A DNA stretch of 64,000 nt, from contig JAHDVF020000578.1 of NCBI GenBank assembly GCA_022606425.2, positions 248,001-312,000 on the forward strand, written 5' to 3'. The notes beneath the pieces are model-generated. The model searched no databases. It worked only from the letters and a program-made list of their open reading frames with translations, and was not told where the DNA came from. This DNA is from Lepidostoma basale (lineage: Eukaryota; Arthropoda; Insecta; Trichoptera; Lepidostomatidae). The position numbers and the translations under genes are program-made. Below, piece after piece: positions 29,701 through 38,657 of the stretch (positions are counted from its first letter, which is position 1; each line of letters starts with the position of its first letter).

Positions 29701-30439
29701 TAAAATGACAGCTTTCGTAGCAGTGTGGCTATGACTGCCACACCGAAGGTCCCAGGTTTGATTCTTGGCTGGTGGCAGTGTGATTCTCGTACTGTTGTTG
29801 ATCTGTTCTGATGTAAAATTCACTTGACAATGAAATGGTGAAAGAATGAATTGCCACACTTTTTTTTCCTGACATACTTCTCTTACTTCCTCAACATTCA
29901 TACATCGTGTCACGCACGCACGTCGTTTTCTCCGACTCCTCAATTGGCAGACATTCAATATTTGATTTATTTGATCGTGCCACTTTTTTCTTTATTTTTA
30001 GATCCATTTACATTGTTAACATATAATTTTCTTACCATCTTCATTCATTTGGTTCCATGTGTCCAAACCATCTTAATGTTCCTTTCATTATTTTGTTCAT
30101 AACACTTTCATATACATTGCATTCACTTCTTATAATTTCATTTGATACTCATACACAGATTTTCCACACATTTATATCTAAGAGATCTCATTTCTACTGC
30201 ATTTATTTTATTTACATTCTTCTTTTGCCAATTCTATGCTTCGATTCCATACATTAGTTGTTTAATTTATATAGATGTAAATATTTTCCTACAGGGATGT
30301 CCTGGCCAGTTCTCCCATCCTGAACTGCGAAGATAAGGCCGACTGGAGAGCCTGCCAGCTCTCTAAACACGAAGAGATGGAGTATGTGTCTGAGTTTAGA
30401 AAGAAGTATGAACCTTTTGATTTCACGATCGAAGAATAG
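17719..30439 (+). CDS. CWF19L1: CWF19-like protein 1 (CWF19L1), eleven exons, 516 residues
   Basis: Exons: 17719-17738, 17813-17973, 18060-18161, 18854-19038, 19322-19437, 19948-20167, 21394-21505, 22053-22204, 28172-28348, 29465-29625, 30295-30439. All junctions are GT-AG, all phases agree, and the sum is 1,551 nt. The product starts [17 protein letters not shown], like human CWF19L1, and holds an N-terminal metallophosphatase-like domain ([18 protein letters not shown] near 43; PTYILGPCN near 67; [22 protein letters not shown] near 180). A charged linker with a KRKHRG cluster follows, then the CwfJ C1 domain ([30 protein letters not shown] near 342) and the CwfJ C2 domain ending DFTIEE ([18 protein letters not shown]). 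The family is related to yeast Drn1/Cwf19, which act with the lariat-debranching enzyme and spliceosome disassembly. Intron 8 (5,967 bp) hosts an antisense receptor gene; introns 3, 5, 6, 8 and 10 carry repeats. Confidence 0.95.
18265..18805 (+). mobile_element. 3' end of non-LTR retrotransposon with TTAG-repeat tail, best copy
   Basis: It lies in CWF19L1 intron 3. A 164-codon open frame (18291-18785) is the C-terminal end of a reverse-transcriptase polyprotein: [43 protein letters not shown], ending in FGETA. The 3' end reads GACGGCGTGATGG and then TTAG repeats. This copy gives the best reference for the family; others are at 26137, 27401, 29661, 33656, 35381, 40160, 45913, 48977, 50297, 56694, 62045 and 62845. 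Confidence 0.85.
19478..19677. mobile_element. Fold-back element in CWF19L1 intron 5
   Basis: A copy of the AAGGCGAAACATGTC palindromic family, here with an extra inner duplex (ACATTATCAAATGTTTGATA ... ACATTTGATAATGCC). It ends GACGTTTTCATTTGTATTAA. Confidence 0.6.
20450..20565. mobile_element. Fold-back MITE with 45-bp arms in CWF19L1 intron 6
   Basis: AATTAAATAAAACAATGTTT at the left is mirrored by AAACATTGTTTTATTTAATT at the right. The arms continue inward through TTTTGTCTT/AAGACAAAA to a short loop around ACCGGTTTCG. There is no coding capacity. Confidence 0.65.
21640..21905. mobile_element. Palindromic element with GTGGCGGTACTCCCATAGAA arms
   Basis: In CWF19L1 intron 7, arms of about 60 bp (CTAGTGGCGGTACTCCCATA near 21639; complement TATGGGAGTACCGCCACTGC near 21868) enclose a segment including ACAGAGGTTCAGGTCTTGTG. 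The enclosed segment is related to 53028-53160 inside Dscam, so the two belong to one family. Confidence 0.55.
22205..23371. other. CWF19L1 intron 8, left part: repeat debris
   Basis: No exon is seen. Near 22855-22920, TAATATGCTAGCTTTTAAAG and TTTTGTGATGTAATCACG match, in inverse orientation, the 3' end of the retroelement fragment at 60840-60920. TACAGGGTGTCTCAATGAAT near 22440 resembles a mariner-type end, without a partner. Confidence 0.4.
23372..25345 (-). CDS. Divergent ionotropic receptor (IR), nested antisense in CWF19L1 intron 8
   Basis: A 657-residue frame without introns has iGluR/IR architecture. There is an extracellular amino-terminal part, an S1 half with [18 protein letters not shown] near residue 293, and [15 protein letters not shown] near 338. 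M1 follows ([20 protein letters not shown] near 394), then a pore-loop region, and M2/M3-like [20 protein letters not shown] running into ISYLTVPTF, the counterpart of the iGluR SYTANLAAF gate. The S2 half includes [13 protein letters not shown], and a last membrane helix is [20 protein letters not shown]. The canonical glutamate-binding residues are not recognisable, as usual in divergent IRs, which are chemosensory cation channels. The start is uncertain: TTTCAG|ATG at 25231 looks like a splice acceptor, so residues 1-38 may be intron and an upstream signal-peptide exon may exist. AATAAA overlaps the stop. The orthologue group is not assigned. Confidence 0.9.
   Translation of the reverse strand: MYFKCKILLGFISIDDVNSNLNLLLNTHCIMHNIKSFQMEIILNHHPSNNRTSILLYGYLPDTFYQSIAKYNMDLVVMNPSEQNLTFTLLPPGDATENYVQYKVGIMIFYLQNYKDLSETLVAVTQTIFWAADAKIIVYLSERESKSLIFYIFWWYKNLNCIILETTENNEVSVYGYTPYIVKIEQKNINQHGCWSKKKPDELFEGNMETYLQCNDGCYKMEMDNWSKEMFLQTCIEIIPFTPESKQIFHDTMSNLKGAPLTILAIHSPLLIEIDREKDGLDRFQGRNGNVLRVFAEKMNFTIRHKLLDKGEKVMFTTYLTGFFDLAYRRCDISISMLYLQPMPFPAYDLIYPVESSGLCFLVHRAEPLPTWYNIFRMFDRTTCVVMSLVFYFTVIYFYIFIRFYHNTSGWQAIPVSFLYAEQLFLLHPIHWVSRQKYIRLFIFIIFWFCFGFNFMFQGLIISYLTVPTFKPEINTFKDLYDSNFLIEGWPSPDAFLPEESKMFATLNKRLRKNTELLGCANDLRRTNTKGCWIDCLMADVIQKTYRDEAGNLAIHVGQDRVHSEYLTFPIWRDSPLTKTIDHYVKMLDESGLMQMWRRTTVTPSSNYRQTLVKVLAIEDLQGCFYLLFMGLFAAIFTFFVEILINQLMKKCCKKYK
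25405..25567. mobile_element. Near-perfect 163-bp palindromic MITE (copy 2)
   Basis: Two arms of about 80 bp, GTATTTAATCAAGGTATGG...CAGGGCAGTATAACAA and the complement ending CCATACCGTGGTTAAATAC, are separated by almost no loop. It lies 60 bp upstream of the ionotropic receptor frame. Copy 1 is at 14074-14193. Confidence 0.8.
25637..26131. mobile_element. Fold-back element split by a SINE
   Basis: The left half carries AGTTTCTTAAACAATTGTAA and TGATATTGCATTTGCGAGGT, then GAAACATGTCACTTCC. The right half resumes after the SINE with AAAACCTCAAAACAGATGTTTTCA. Both match the fold-back family, so the SINE inserted into it later. Confidence 0.6.
25858..26095 (+). mobile_element. tRNA-derived SINE, full-length copy
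   Basis: The head is tRNA-like, with an A-box region TGGCCGAATGG and a B-box GGTTCAATTCC, and an anticodon-loop-like CTGCCAC that resembles tRNA-Gly. The body is CACACTGTCTTTGGGCTGG, ATTCACGTGGTAATAAAATGG and GGCTTGCGCTGTAATGATGT. Its extended tail shared with the 49166 copy rules out a functional tRNA gene. Related copies are at 29704-29846, 49166-49415 and 59012-59152. Confidence 0.8.
26137..26675 (+). mobile_element. Non-LTR retrotransposon 3' end, TTAG tail (copy)
   Basis: It starts near AAGAAAGAAGGATTGAGGCA and runs through ACCTATCCGAAAAAGC, ATGTATGGAAGCGAAACATG and TGGTGTGATGG to the TTAG repeats. The frame is broken by deletions, for example in the R-P-R-K-T-W region. Confidence 0.75.
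26735..26957. mobile_element. Fold-back element with long AT-rich arms
   Basis: TTATAATATCACAATTTATT at the left pairs with AATAAATTGTAATTTTATAA at the right. The inner arms include TTTCTATGAAATTGTCACGA and its complement-like partner TCGCGACCATTTCATTGAAA. Confidence 0.55.
27401..27685 (-). mobile_element. Non-LTR retrotransposon 3' end, TTAG tail (copy, minus)
   Basis: AACTAACTAACTAACCATCA, GTCTCCCCGAAGGGGTAGGC and AACATTCATACAATGTGTCA mark the reversed 3' end of the family. The copy is truncated at CATGTGTCCAAACTATC. Confidence 0.75.
27686..28171. other. CWF19L1 intron 8, right part
   Basis: There is no exon before 28172. TTAACCTTTAGACGCCCGGT at 27738, followed by the local palindrome GGTCCCATACGGGACC, resembles the end of a TTAA-flanked element, but no partner end is found. 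Confidence 0.35.
28349..29464. other. CWF19L1 intron 9: fold-back copy at 29149-29314
   Basis: The segment 29149-29314 is a short fold-back family copy (TTTATTGTTTCTTGAACAAT; TTTCGCCTGTATAAGGCATT with its complement GCCTTATACAGATGAAACAT). The rest (GGTTAACCGGGAAGCGGATT near 28438 and GGATTAACCGGGAAATCAAT near 28849) looks like decayed repeat. No coding is seen. Confidence 0.5.
29661..30256 (-). mobile_element. Non-LTR retrotransposon 3' end carrying a nested SINE
   Basis: In CWF19L1 intron 10. The family's reversed 3' end (CCATCACACCCTTTCCCCAG) is interrupted at about 29704-29846 by a SINE copy (GACTGCCACACCGAAGGTCC). It then resumes (GAATTGCCACACTTTTTTTT ... CATTCATACATCGTGTCACG) up to CCATACATTAG. 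The nesting gives the order: retroelement first, SINE second. Confidence 0.75.
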
Positions 30440-30934
30440 GTTAGTTAAAAGCAATATTAATTAATGTGTAACCAATACGGACTGCTCAGTACTTTGAGTT
30501 AAAAGTGTAATGACAAAACAACTATAGTTTGCATTTATTGATAATTACATACTTTAGAAAATAACAAGAGAAAATGTTTTTTTTAAATTTAAAAACGGAA
30601 CAAAACGGTGATAAAACAAATGAAAAAACTACACTGTCCTCAAAACGTGATTAAATAGTTTTTTTTTTCAATGATAAAGTCATTAGAAATCTACTTATGA
30701 GGTAAATTAATTATTTATATATTTTTTAATTTCGGAGTTACTAAAAATTCATGTGTTCATAAATATAACAATTTTGTATTGTTTGAAATCAATAAAATAA
30801 TAATAAATAAATGTTTTGATTTATTTTTGCATTACCTTAGTAATATCTTAAAAAAAGCAGTTTGAAAGTGTCCATAGAAATCTTGTATAAAAATTAAATG
30901 AAATGTCCTGCCATCATTGAATTTGTTTAATATA
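30440..30934 (+). other. CWF19L1 3' UTR and flank
   Basis: AT-rich sequence follows the stop. AATAAA at 30791-30796 with further AATAAA copies just after is the probable poly(A) region. No coding is seen. Confidence 0.4.
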
Positions 30935-31491
30935 CAAGGGTGTCTCAAAAGAAAGTTTATATCGTTCATTAATGTGTTATATGGACTTTTTGGTGACGGA
31001 ATTGCAAAGCATTCCTGGCTATAATAACCAAAGAATATGGTTCCAGCAGGACGGAGCAATGTCACACACGTTCAATACGTCTCTGCCGCGAATTCATGAA
31101 ATATTCCTTGGCAAATTAATCTCCAGGAGAGGTGACATAAATATGTCCCCGCGCAGTCCTGATTTTTAACCCCTATGGTCTTTTTCCTGTGGGGTTATCT
31201 CAAATCTAAAGTTTATGCCAATAAACCGACTTCCCTGACGCATTTGAAAGAAAATATTCGCCACGAAAATGGCAGCCATCACGGAGTCTATGTGCCGAGC
31301 CGTCATTAGAAATTTTACTGTTCGACTAAATGAGTGCTGCGAACGCGAGGGTTTGCATTTGGACGATATTATTTGTAAGAAATATGTTCACAAATTGTGT
31401 ACTTTAATAATTAATAATCATTTTTTCGATAAATGGCTTACTTTTTTTTTTATCGATTCATTAAATATAAACTTTCTTTTGAGACACCTTG
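30935..31491 (+). mobile_element. Degenerate IS630/Tc1/mariner-type element
   Basis: Terminal inverted repeats are CAAGGGTGTCTCAAAAGAAA at the left and the complement TTTCTTTTGAGACACCTTG at the right, continuing through AGTTTATA. The left flank is TA; the right flank is TT, a probable decayed TA duplication. Inside are transposase fragments in shifting frames: IWFQQDGAMSHT, LISRRGDINMSPRSPDF, then a WGYLKSKVY-like stretch and AVIRNFTVRLNECCEREG. These match the second and third catalytic segments of insect mariner-like DDE transposases. It is about 557 bp, internally deleted and inactive. Confidence 0.82.
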
Positions 31492-31750
31492 TTATTAATT
31501 TGGTTGTTTATTTTTGGAAGATATTGTCCCCTTACTTCAGCATCAGTCTGTCTGGGAATGCCTTTTCCTGTGATGTCTTGCAGGAAGGATTTGGTATATG
31601 TTTTTAAATAATAAGATAAGACAAGTGTATATTTTGATATTTTTATTGTCGTGTAACAAATAAAATTGTTATGTTATAACATTGTTGTTTCATTTTAAAT
31701 CTATCGGTAACCATTTTAAAACACACAAGTTTAATACGAGCTTACTTTAG

Positions 31751-31817
31751 GCAACTCCAGCACTGCTTATCAGACGGGATGCTGTTACAACCTCAGAACA
31801 GAGAAAAGTACCAAATG
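31751..31817 (+). other. Orphan exon-like segment, 67 bp
   Basis: An acceptor-like CTTACTTTAG ends at 31750 and a strong donor G|GTAAGTA follows 31817. All three frames are nearly open between them. No neighbouring exon or homology is recognised, and CWF19L1 already ends with its conserved C-terminus at 30439. It could be chance. Confidence 0.2.
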
Positions 31818-31936
31818 GTAAGTAAACATATGAAGATATTTAGAGGATCAATGCTACTTACCATAGAAAATAGAAAAAAAAGTGATTAGTTTTGTTATTT
31901 TGAATGGCTTAGTTATCAAGTTCAACAACTATTTAA

Positions 31937-32539
31937 CCCTTTCCGGTTCTATGTCGAATGACATTCGACATCGACTTTATTCCAGTGAGTCCCTATGTCG
32001 AATGTCATTGGACATTTTTCTTATTCATCAGATTAGTGTCAAAATACCAGCAAGCATATTTTTTTCTAGCTCGTATTTAGTGTAGCGGTATACTGGGACG
32101 AGTTTTCAATGTTTTTATGAACATTGTAGTGTGTAACTTTCTACCTGAGAATGATACAAGAGTTTTGTTTTAAGGGCTGGTTTGGTACGTGTCACTCGGA
32201 TGCCCATCAGTTACAATCGACCCGTGCGCGTGCAAACAACTTGATAATTATTATTACCGATACTTACTATTATTCTAAAAATTCGAACCCGTCAAAATGC
32301 CTAGAATTACAAAAAAACACGTTGACAACGAGTTTGAAAGTAATGATGAAGAATATAATGAAGGAAGTGAATAGTGAGTTCGAACTATTTGTGTATAAAA
32401 TCTAATAATTAGAGCATTATTCCATACATTCAAAATAAATAAAAATAAAACTTTGATGTATTTTTTACCGTAATTCTGTAAATCTATTGTGGACCTGATG
32501 GAACATTTTTTTTATTATATTTTTGTGGACCGGAAAGGG
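31937..32539. mobile_element. piggyBac-type MITE, 603 bp, TTAA duplication
   Basis: TTAA (31933-31936 and 32540-32543) flanks both ends. The terminal repeats are CCCTTTCCGGTTC and GGACCGGAAAGGG. A subterminal near-palindrome repeats the motif ATGTCGAATGACATTCGACA. No transposase frame is visible. Confidence 0.82.
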
Positions 32540-32543
32540 TTAA

Positions 32544-33449
32544 ACTACACAAATAAAAAAGGGTGAAATATAACATTAGTACAGAAACAAGCCTCATTTA
32601 AATCATGTCATTGTTTTTATTATCTATGATTATCACATCACACAGGATATCTATGGTTATTTGTAGATAATTTAATCAAGTTTCTACATAAGTTTTAATT
32701 CTTTCGGATATACTGATTAATTTTACCAACTGATTTAAAAAATGTATGTATTTACTCCTGATGAAGGTACAATAACAAAATCGGTTGACAATTCTTTAGT
32801 ATTAGATGCAACCAAAATGTTTCAAACTTTATATATTTATGTTAATGATACTATCATTAACAAAAACATTTGTTTTGAATGTGACACATAGATAATAATC
32901 TCATCAAATATTCTGTTTTTTCAGCAGAGTATAGATAAAATTTCTGATATAATAAACCATAGATAATCATATAATGAATAAATTAGTCAGAGTAGGGGGT
33001 AATTTTTACATTATTTAATCTATTTTGAGGTTACAACATTTGAAATTGGTGGAGTGGATTAAATTTATTATAAACATTGTTATTGTTTGCCGTCATAAAA
33101 TAATATTAAATAATATATGTACATACAATAATTATATTTGAGAAATTAATTTTACCTAAATCAATTTTGACTATATCAAATGATCTACTGTGCCACGTCA
33201 GAGTTCTTCACAACCAAGTAATATAAAAATTGGTTTTGGCAGTGACTGAGCAATATAGGAATTGTTTTGTTTTATGATTATTGCCGAACAGAGAAAATAT
33301 TGGAAATTTTATATGAAGTATTGCTTACTAAAACTTCATAAATATGCTTTTGGGCTAGTTATATAAATATTTTTCATTTTATAAAACAAACAAACATAGT
33401 AAAACAATCATATTCCCATTAGTTTTTAACTCATCATAGGATTGCAACA
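32544..33449. other. Intergenic, nothing recognised
   Basis: AT-rich sequence with short stop-bounded frames; no gene, RNA or clear repeat structure found. Confidence 0.4.
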
Positions 33450-33742
33450 TTATTTATTGTTTCTTGAACAATAATAATTTTTAACAATTACTCTGAATGA
33501 AAAGTCTGTTTTCTAGAAGTTTTATTTTATTTCATCGGAGTGACATGTTTCGCCTTGCTCGCGTATTATCAAATGTATATTTGCTTAATACCTTAGCAAG
33601 ACAAAACATGTCATTTCCATAAAATATAATAAAACTTCTTGTAAACAGATGTTTATAGGAAGCGAGAGAAGTAGTTAAGAAAGAAAAGTGTGGAAGTCCA
33701 TTCTTTTTGCCTACCCCTTAAGAGAGGTTAGTTAGTTAGTTT
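33450..33742. mobile_element. Fold-back element joined to a retrotransposon tail fragment
   Basis: 33450-33652 is a fold-back copy (TTTATTGTTTCTTGAACAAT; GACATGTTTCGCCTTGCTCG; TACCTTAGCAAGACAAAACA). It ends abruptly at AACAGATGTTTATAGG. From 33656 an 87-bp piece of the TTAG-tailed retroelement follows (GAAGCGAGAGAAGTAGTTAA ... GTTAGTTAGTT). Confidence 0.65.
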
Positions 33743-34645
33743 TACATGATTTTTGATAAACTTTCTGCGTTAACACTGAAATTCTATAATGATGATTAAA
33801 ATACTGTTTTTTTCACTTTTCAGATAATTTCTCTCAACATGTTTCGAAGGTTTTATATCTCCATCATCGGTAGAATTCTATTTATTTGTTTAAATGATTT
33901 TAAATATGCACCGCGTTTAAAATATTTTCTCTGTTGAATAATTTTAATCATCTGTATTAACTGTTGACAGTGAAAGTGTAATTAAATACGTTAAAACTCT
34001 TGTTCAAATACATTTCTTCATTTTCATTCTAATCTAATATAGATATATAGAAATATCGTTTAATATGAGTTGAACTTGTAAAATATTAACATTTTTGGCA
34101 TTTAGAGATGTGGCATATGATCATACTAAATTTAAACAGTTGTTTTTTCATATAAAAATGTCATTTTTATTGATGTTTTAAATTTAAAGCATATAAACAT
34201 TTTCTAGAGAGATGCAACTTATCGAAAACGTTGCTTAGTAAATTATCCGTGGGGATTGGGTTATTCATGTTTGGTTTGTCATAAACAAACTCAATGTTTT
34301 TCCAAAAAAAGCAATTTATAATGCTTTTATTATTATTTTGGTGCGAATGTTTCAATCTTTAAAAATATTTTTACTCTCGTATTAGTTATTTAAATGATTT
34401 GCATAATATTTAGTGTGCTTCACACTGGTTATAAAACACTTATAAATACTTATGTAAAAATATTCCCTCAGGCAAATTTTCCTGAGAAAGTGTATTTTAG
34501 AAATTTAACACTTCTTTAAAATTCACATCCTCCTTCAACGTATAGAGGTTCATTTCTCATAACTTTACAATGAACATAAATTATTCATAGCTTTACAATT
34601 GTTAAACATTAATTTATCATAAATTTATAACTGGACACGCACTTA

Positions 34646-34990
34646 TTTTATTGTTTCTTGAACAACAATGTGAAATTCCATTTTAAGTATTTAATATTGA
34701 TGAAAACATCTTTTACATTTACGATCACTTTATGTTGTGGATTCAAATTTGAATAACTTTTGAAAAACATTGTATTTTCACAAAAAAATTTGCACTTTTA
34801 GGCCACAGACTAAGTGTAGAAAATTTGACCAGTAAAATCAAATTAATAGTTAAAATTTCTACACTTAAGAAGATGGTTTGCTGCCCGAAACACGTATGTG
34901 GAAAGTGCAAATACAGTGTTGTGAAAATACAATGTTTTTCAAATATGAAAACAACAGTTTTTGTTTTTGTTTCATGGGCGTGACATATTT
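34646..34990. mobile_element. Fold-back element, nested palindrome
   Basis: It begins TTTTATTGTTTCTTGAACAA and contains an inner inverted pair, TGAAAAACATTGTATTTTCA and its complement near 34920, enclosing about 150 bp. CACTTTATGTTGTGGATTCA near 34729 recurs at 63909. Confidence 0.55.
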
Positions 34991-35380
34991 TGTCTTACTA
35001 GAGTTTTTTTTCAACAGCGCAGTTTTATAAAGTTTTAAAAATAGTTTAACATCTATTTGTTTTGCTGTAAATTTATGAAATTAATGTTTAATTTCTTGTA
35101 ATTTTATGATTGTAAATCTTGTATTGTCATCTCCCTTTCTCTCTTATAGCTGTACTTCGTAACGGGGTAATTATTCTAGGTCAAATAATTAAATTACATA
35201 CATTTATAATCAGGCAAAAATATTGCAAAAACATAATTTTAGCTTCATATAAATTGTTTCATTCATGTTTGATTGGAATTGTACATGTTGTTTTCATAAC
35301 AGTTTCTCAATTGTCATTCAAACAAATGCTCTATAAACTTATAGAAAATGGTTTATTACAAGATAATAATGAAATAGATG

Positions 35381-35532
35381 CCTATTGGTGGCGATGAGGT
35401 TTGCAACCCATCACACCGCGTCTCCCGCGGGGCAAAAAGAGAAGGATGGAGTGCCGCATCAGTAAAAGTGTGACAGTCCATTCTTTCTGCCTACCCTTTC
35501 GGAGAGACGGCGTGATGGTTAGTTAGTTAGTT
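35381..35532 (+). mobile_element. Chimeric TTAG-tailed repeat with CCCGCGGG segment
   Basis: CCTATTGGTGGCGATGAGGT, AACCCATCACACCGCGTCTC and then TGTGACAGTCCATTCTTTCT end in GGCGTGATGG plus TTAG repeats. An inverse copy lies at 56694-56852, so this is a transposing variant of the family. Confidence 0.65.
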
Positions 35533-36486
35533 TATAATGAAATAGAAAATAATAAAATATTAGACACTTATAAATAGTTACATGTTTTATACTTTATATA
35601 TGTAGTACGTCATAACTGCTAAACTTGACTCGTCAGTTATAATGTGTTCAGAAAGCTAGGTCTATACATTAATGATTGGATTAAAGTAGATATGGAAGAA
35701 TAATTCTATTTACAAGTATAACACGTATTAGTTTTTATGTATAATATACAACATCTTTAGTGTTATAAGTTAAAAAATGATTCTATTTATTTGATATTCC
35801 AATGCTAGATCGATATAAAACATTATATTTATCTAACAGTCATTAACTTCTAATAAATTATATGATAAATGATTCTTCAGTCATAGTAAAAATGTTCTTT
35901 TCATTAAATAAACTAACAACGTTATTTGTTTTATGTTAAAATTTAAGATTTCGTTTTATATTTTTGTGAAATATCTCCTTTCAGATGATCTTGTGAGTAA
36001 TTTCAAATGTTTATCTTTAAAAAATTCTTTAATACAATAATTAATAAGATTTTATTTTGTGTTTTGGTCAGCTTTAAGTACTGCGATAATCAAGTGTGAT
36101 ACAAAAACAAGGACTGAAAAGCAATAATTCTTTTTATTTACATTAGAAGGTGTTTGACAATAATATTTGATTGGCTATTTTATAATAACCTTATAACATG
36201 GTAAAATCAATCTATAATTGTGCTACATTATTTCATTGTATAAAGTTATTGAAAAAAAAATACATAAACATTGTTTGGGTAATATTTTCAACATATTTAC
36301 ATAGTCACGGAGTAACATTAGATTATTACGATTGATTCTTGATAAGATATTGTCTTTTCTGATTCTTTTTACCACCAAGGCACAAGACTCTCAAGAAATG
36401 TCTCCAACATGTTCCTGGTGCCAATTACACCGTACATACGCGATATTTCAAAACTCTCCTTTAAACTTAAGACCAAATATTATTAA
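35533..36486. other. Intergenic, nothing recognised
   Basis: AT-rich sequence without supported coding frame, RNA gene or clear repeat. Confidence 0.4.
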
Positions 36487-37102
36487 CCCTTTGGTCGCAG
36501 AAATCCGATATATTGGCTTTCGCTACACTCGCTGGCAAGAGGTGTGAATCCAACAGATCGAAGGCATGATTTATAAAAGAATCATACACATTTTAGACAG
36601 AGTGTGAGGAGGTGAGTCAGTGCTTCATTTGTGAATATGTATTTTTAATAAAAAAAAACATATTCAGCATTAAAAGATTTCTTTAAATGTGAAAAAAAAA
36701 GTATTGTTCTTTGACAGCCAGCCGAATAGGGTCTCATGTCAATTTTTTACACTGAGATAAAGCTAAATTAATGGCACGGCTTACTATTTGACGGTGGTCG
36801 TAATAATGGTGGCTGCTGGCGATGCAATTTTTTATATTGTGCGTACGAAACTACAGAAGGAAGTTTTTTTGTCGCTCTGGGCCTAGAAGTCAAAGCCGCC
36901 TGCACTTATGAGAATACCTGCACTTCAAAGGAGCCGAAAAAATATAAAAATAGATTTGTTTTAATTTCAATAAATTAAAATATTGATTTTACAGACTTTT
37001 TATAAATTATATAATACTCGTACATTTAACTTTTGAATCGCTTTATCTAAAATCACGGCTATTTTAGCATAGTAATCCCAAAAGTGCCAGTAACCAAAAG
37101 GG
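36487..37102. mobile_element. Second piggyBac-type MITE, 616 bp, TTAA duplication
   Basis: TTAA lies at 36483-36486 and 37103-37106. The ends are CCCTTTGGTCGCAG and GTAACCAAAAGGG, an inverted pair of about 12 bp. The sequence differs from the 31937 element inside, so it is a separate subfamily. No transposase is seen. Confidence 0.75.
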
Positions 37103-37106
37103 TTAA

Positions 37107-38218
37107 ATTGATTCTTAAATTGTGCGAGAATTACTGTTTTTATGGTAAGAGGGTATTTGATAAAATGTCAGTAAATATTCAAAAGTAAAAGGGGGAAAAA
37201 ATGTGTATGATAAGTTTCCAATTATTCAATAATTGCAGCGAGCATATTTCAATCAAATAATAATCATTGTGCAATCATTTTGGAGGTTATGTTTAAAGTG
37301 AGTATTGAAAATCTGCCTATTTACCATTTATTTTACATCAATACTGTTGATTTTTTATATATGTATTTAATTTCATATCAACAATCAGCAGTTTTAGTAT
37401 TATTTATAGTGTATTCGGTTACAATTATTAAAAACATTAAGGATTCATATTTTGATAACAGTATCAAACACTGGTAACAATAGTTTTTAAATATTAAAAT
37501 AAATATACATGTAATGTTGTACATTACAAAACTGACTAGAATTTCACATCTTCGGTTGGCAGCGTAAAATATTTATATAAATTTTTAACAAGATATTCCA
37601 GTAATTTAAAAAAGTAGAACATTATCTATTGCGATTGAGATAAAAATGATGAAAAGATATTGGACAAAGATAATATAATATATTTGAACAGTTATTCATA
37701 GTAAATAAGGTGAGGAAACATTTTTTCTGATACAAATAACATTTATATTTGTTAACATATATTTTGTTATAAAATTGAAAGATATATACCAGAATATATT
37801 AAAGAAAGGTCAGGTAAGGTTACATTAGTGACAAATGTTGAGAAAGATTCAATTGTAACGTTAAATAATTGTTTTAATTTATTTTAAAATAGTAAATTGT
37901 GTAACACTGGAAAAATAACATAAAAAAGCATAAAATGACAAGATATTAAAACATTGTCTGCGAGTAAAATTGTAGGCATATTATCAGATATATTGTAGCT
38001 GAAATATAATGATAAAATTCAACTATATGTATACTTTGACAAGTGATAAAAATATATCACAAAAATGAGTTAATAATATTCTTTATATCCAACATTTTAC
38101 AAGTTCGCACAAAAGGTATTTATACACTTTCCCTCTGGCTTCCACCAGTTCAGTAAATGGGCATTAATACCCTTCCCTCAGACAGTGTGTTAATATCAGA
38201 AATAATCTTTAAATTATT
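37107..38218. other. Intergenic, nothing recognised
   Basis: AT-rich sequence; short hydrophobic frames only. A short inverted pair near 38118-38190 (ACACTTTCCCTCTGG / CTTCCCTCAGACAGTGTG) may be repeat debris. Confidence 0.35.
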
Positions 38219-38401
38219 TATGGTTGCGGTTTTAATTTGGTAAAACTCTATTATTTAATTAATGTATAATAAAAGCGAGATTGCTTTTTTGGTTTTACAT
38301 TGATTTATTTATATACAAAATTACACTATTTGTCACTATTGTTTATATATAAATAAATAAAAAATTATAGAACCATAAAAGCAATCGCGTTTTCATTATA
38401 T
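38219..38401. mobile_element. Fold-back element just downstream of Dscam stop
   Basis: GCGAGATTGCTTTTTTGGTT and the complement-like ACCATAAAAGCAATCGCGTT bracket AT-rich arms. GTAAAACTCTATTATTTAAT and GTTTTCATTATATTAAT are family signatures. It lies 100 bp past the Dscam stop and supplies TTTATT (38304-38309), which is AATAAA on the minus strand and may serve as the Dscam poly(A) signal. Confidence 0.55.
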
Positions 38402-38500
38402 TAATCTTCAAATTTTTTTCATTCTTAATTGTGCTGGTTGCATTTTAAAATTATTGGAATGTCCTCTGCAAATGTTTGTTAATGTCGTAGAGCTGAGCGG

Positions 38501-38657
38501 TTATACGTTGATCTGAAATGTTTCCCTGGACATCTTCCCCGGGCCTTGCAGTGCGGACCTCTTCCTGCGCGGCTGACTGATGTTGGTCTCGCACTCCGTG
38601 TCGTCGGAGAACCTCGAGGGCGGGTGAATATGGTCGTTGAAGGGATAGTTAGATATA
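38501..38657 (-). CDS. Dscam: Dscam terminal exon
   Basis: The acceptor TGTTGTTGCAG precedes 38657. The exon encodes ISNYPFNDHIHPPSRFSDD, TECETNISQPRRKRSALQGP and GKMSRETFQINV, then TAA at 38501-38503. The C-terminal -I-N-V could fit a class II PDZ ligand (inference). Confidence 0.92.

Noticed and set aside
35119..35397. 92-codon hydrophobic frame as a small membrane protein
   Set aside because: AT-rich chance frame that runs into a dispersed repeat at 35381; no family signature.
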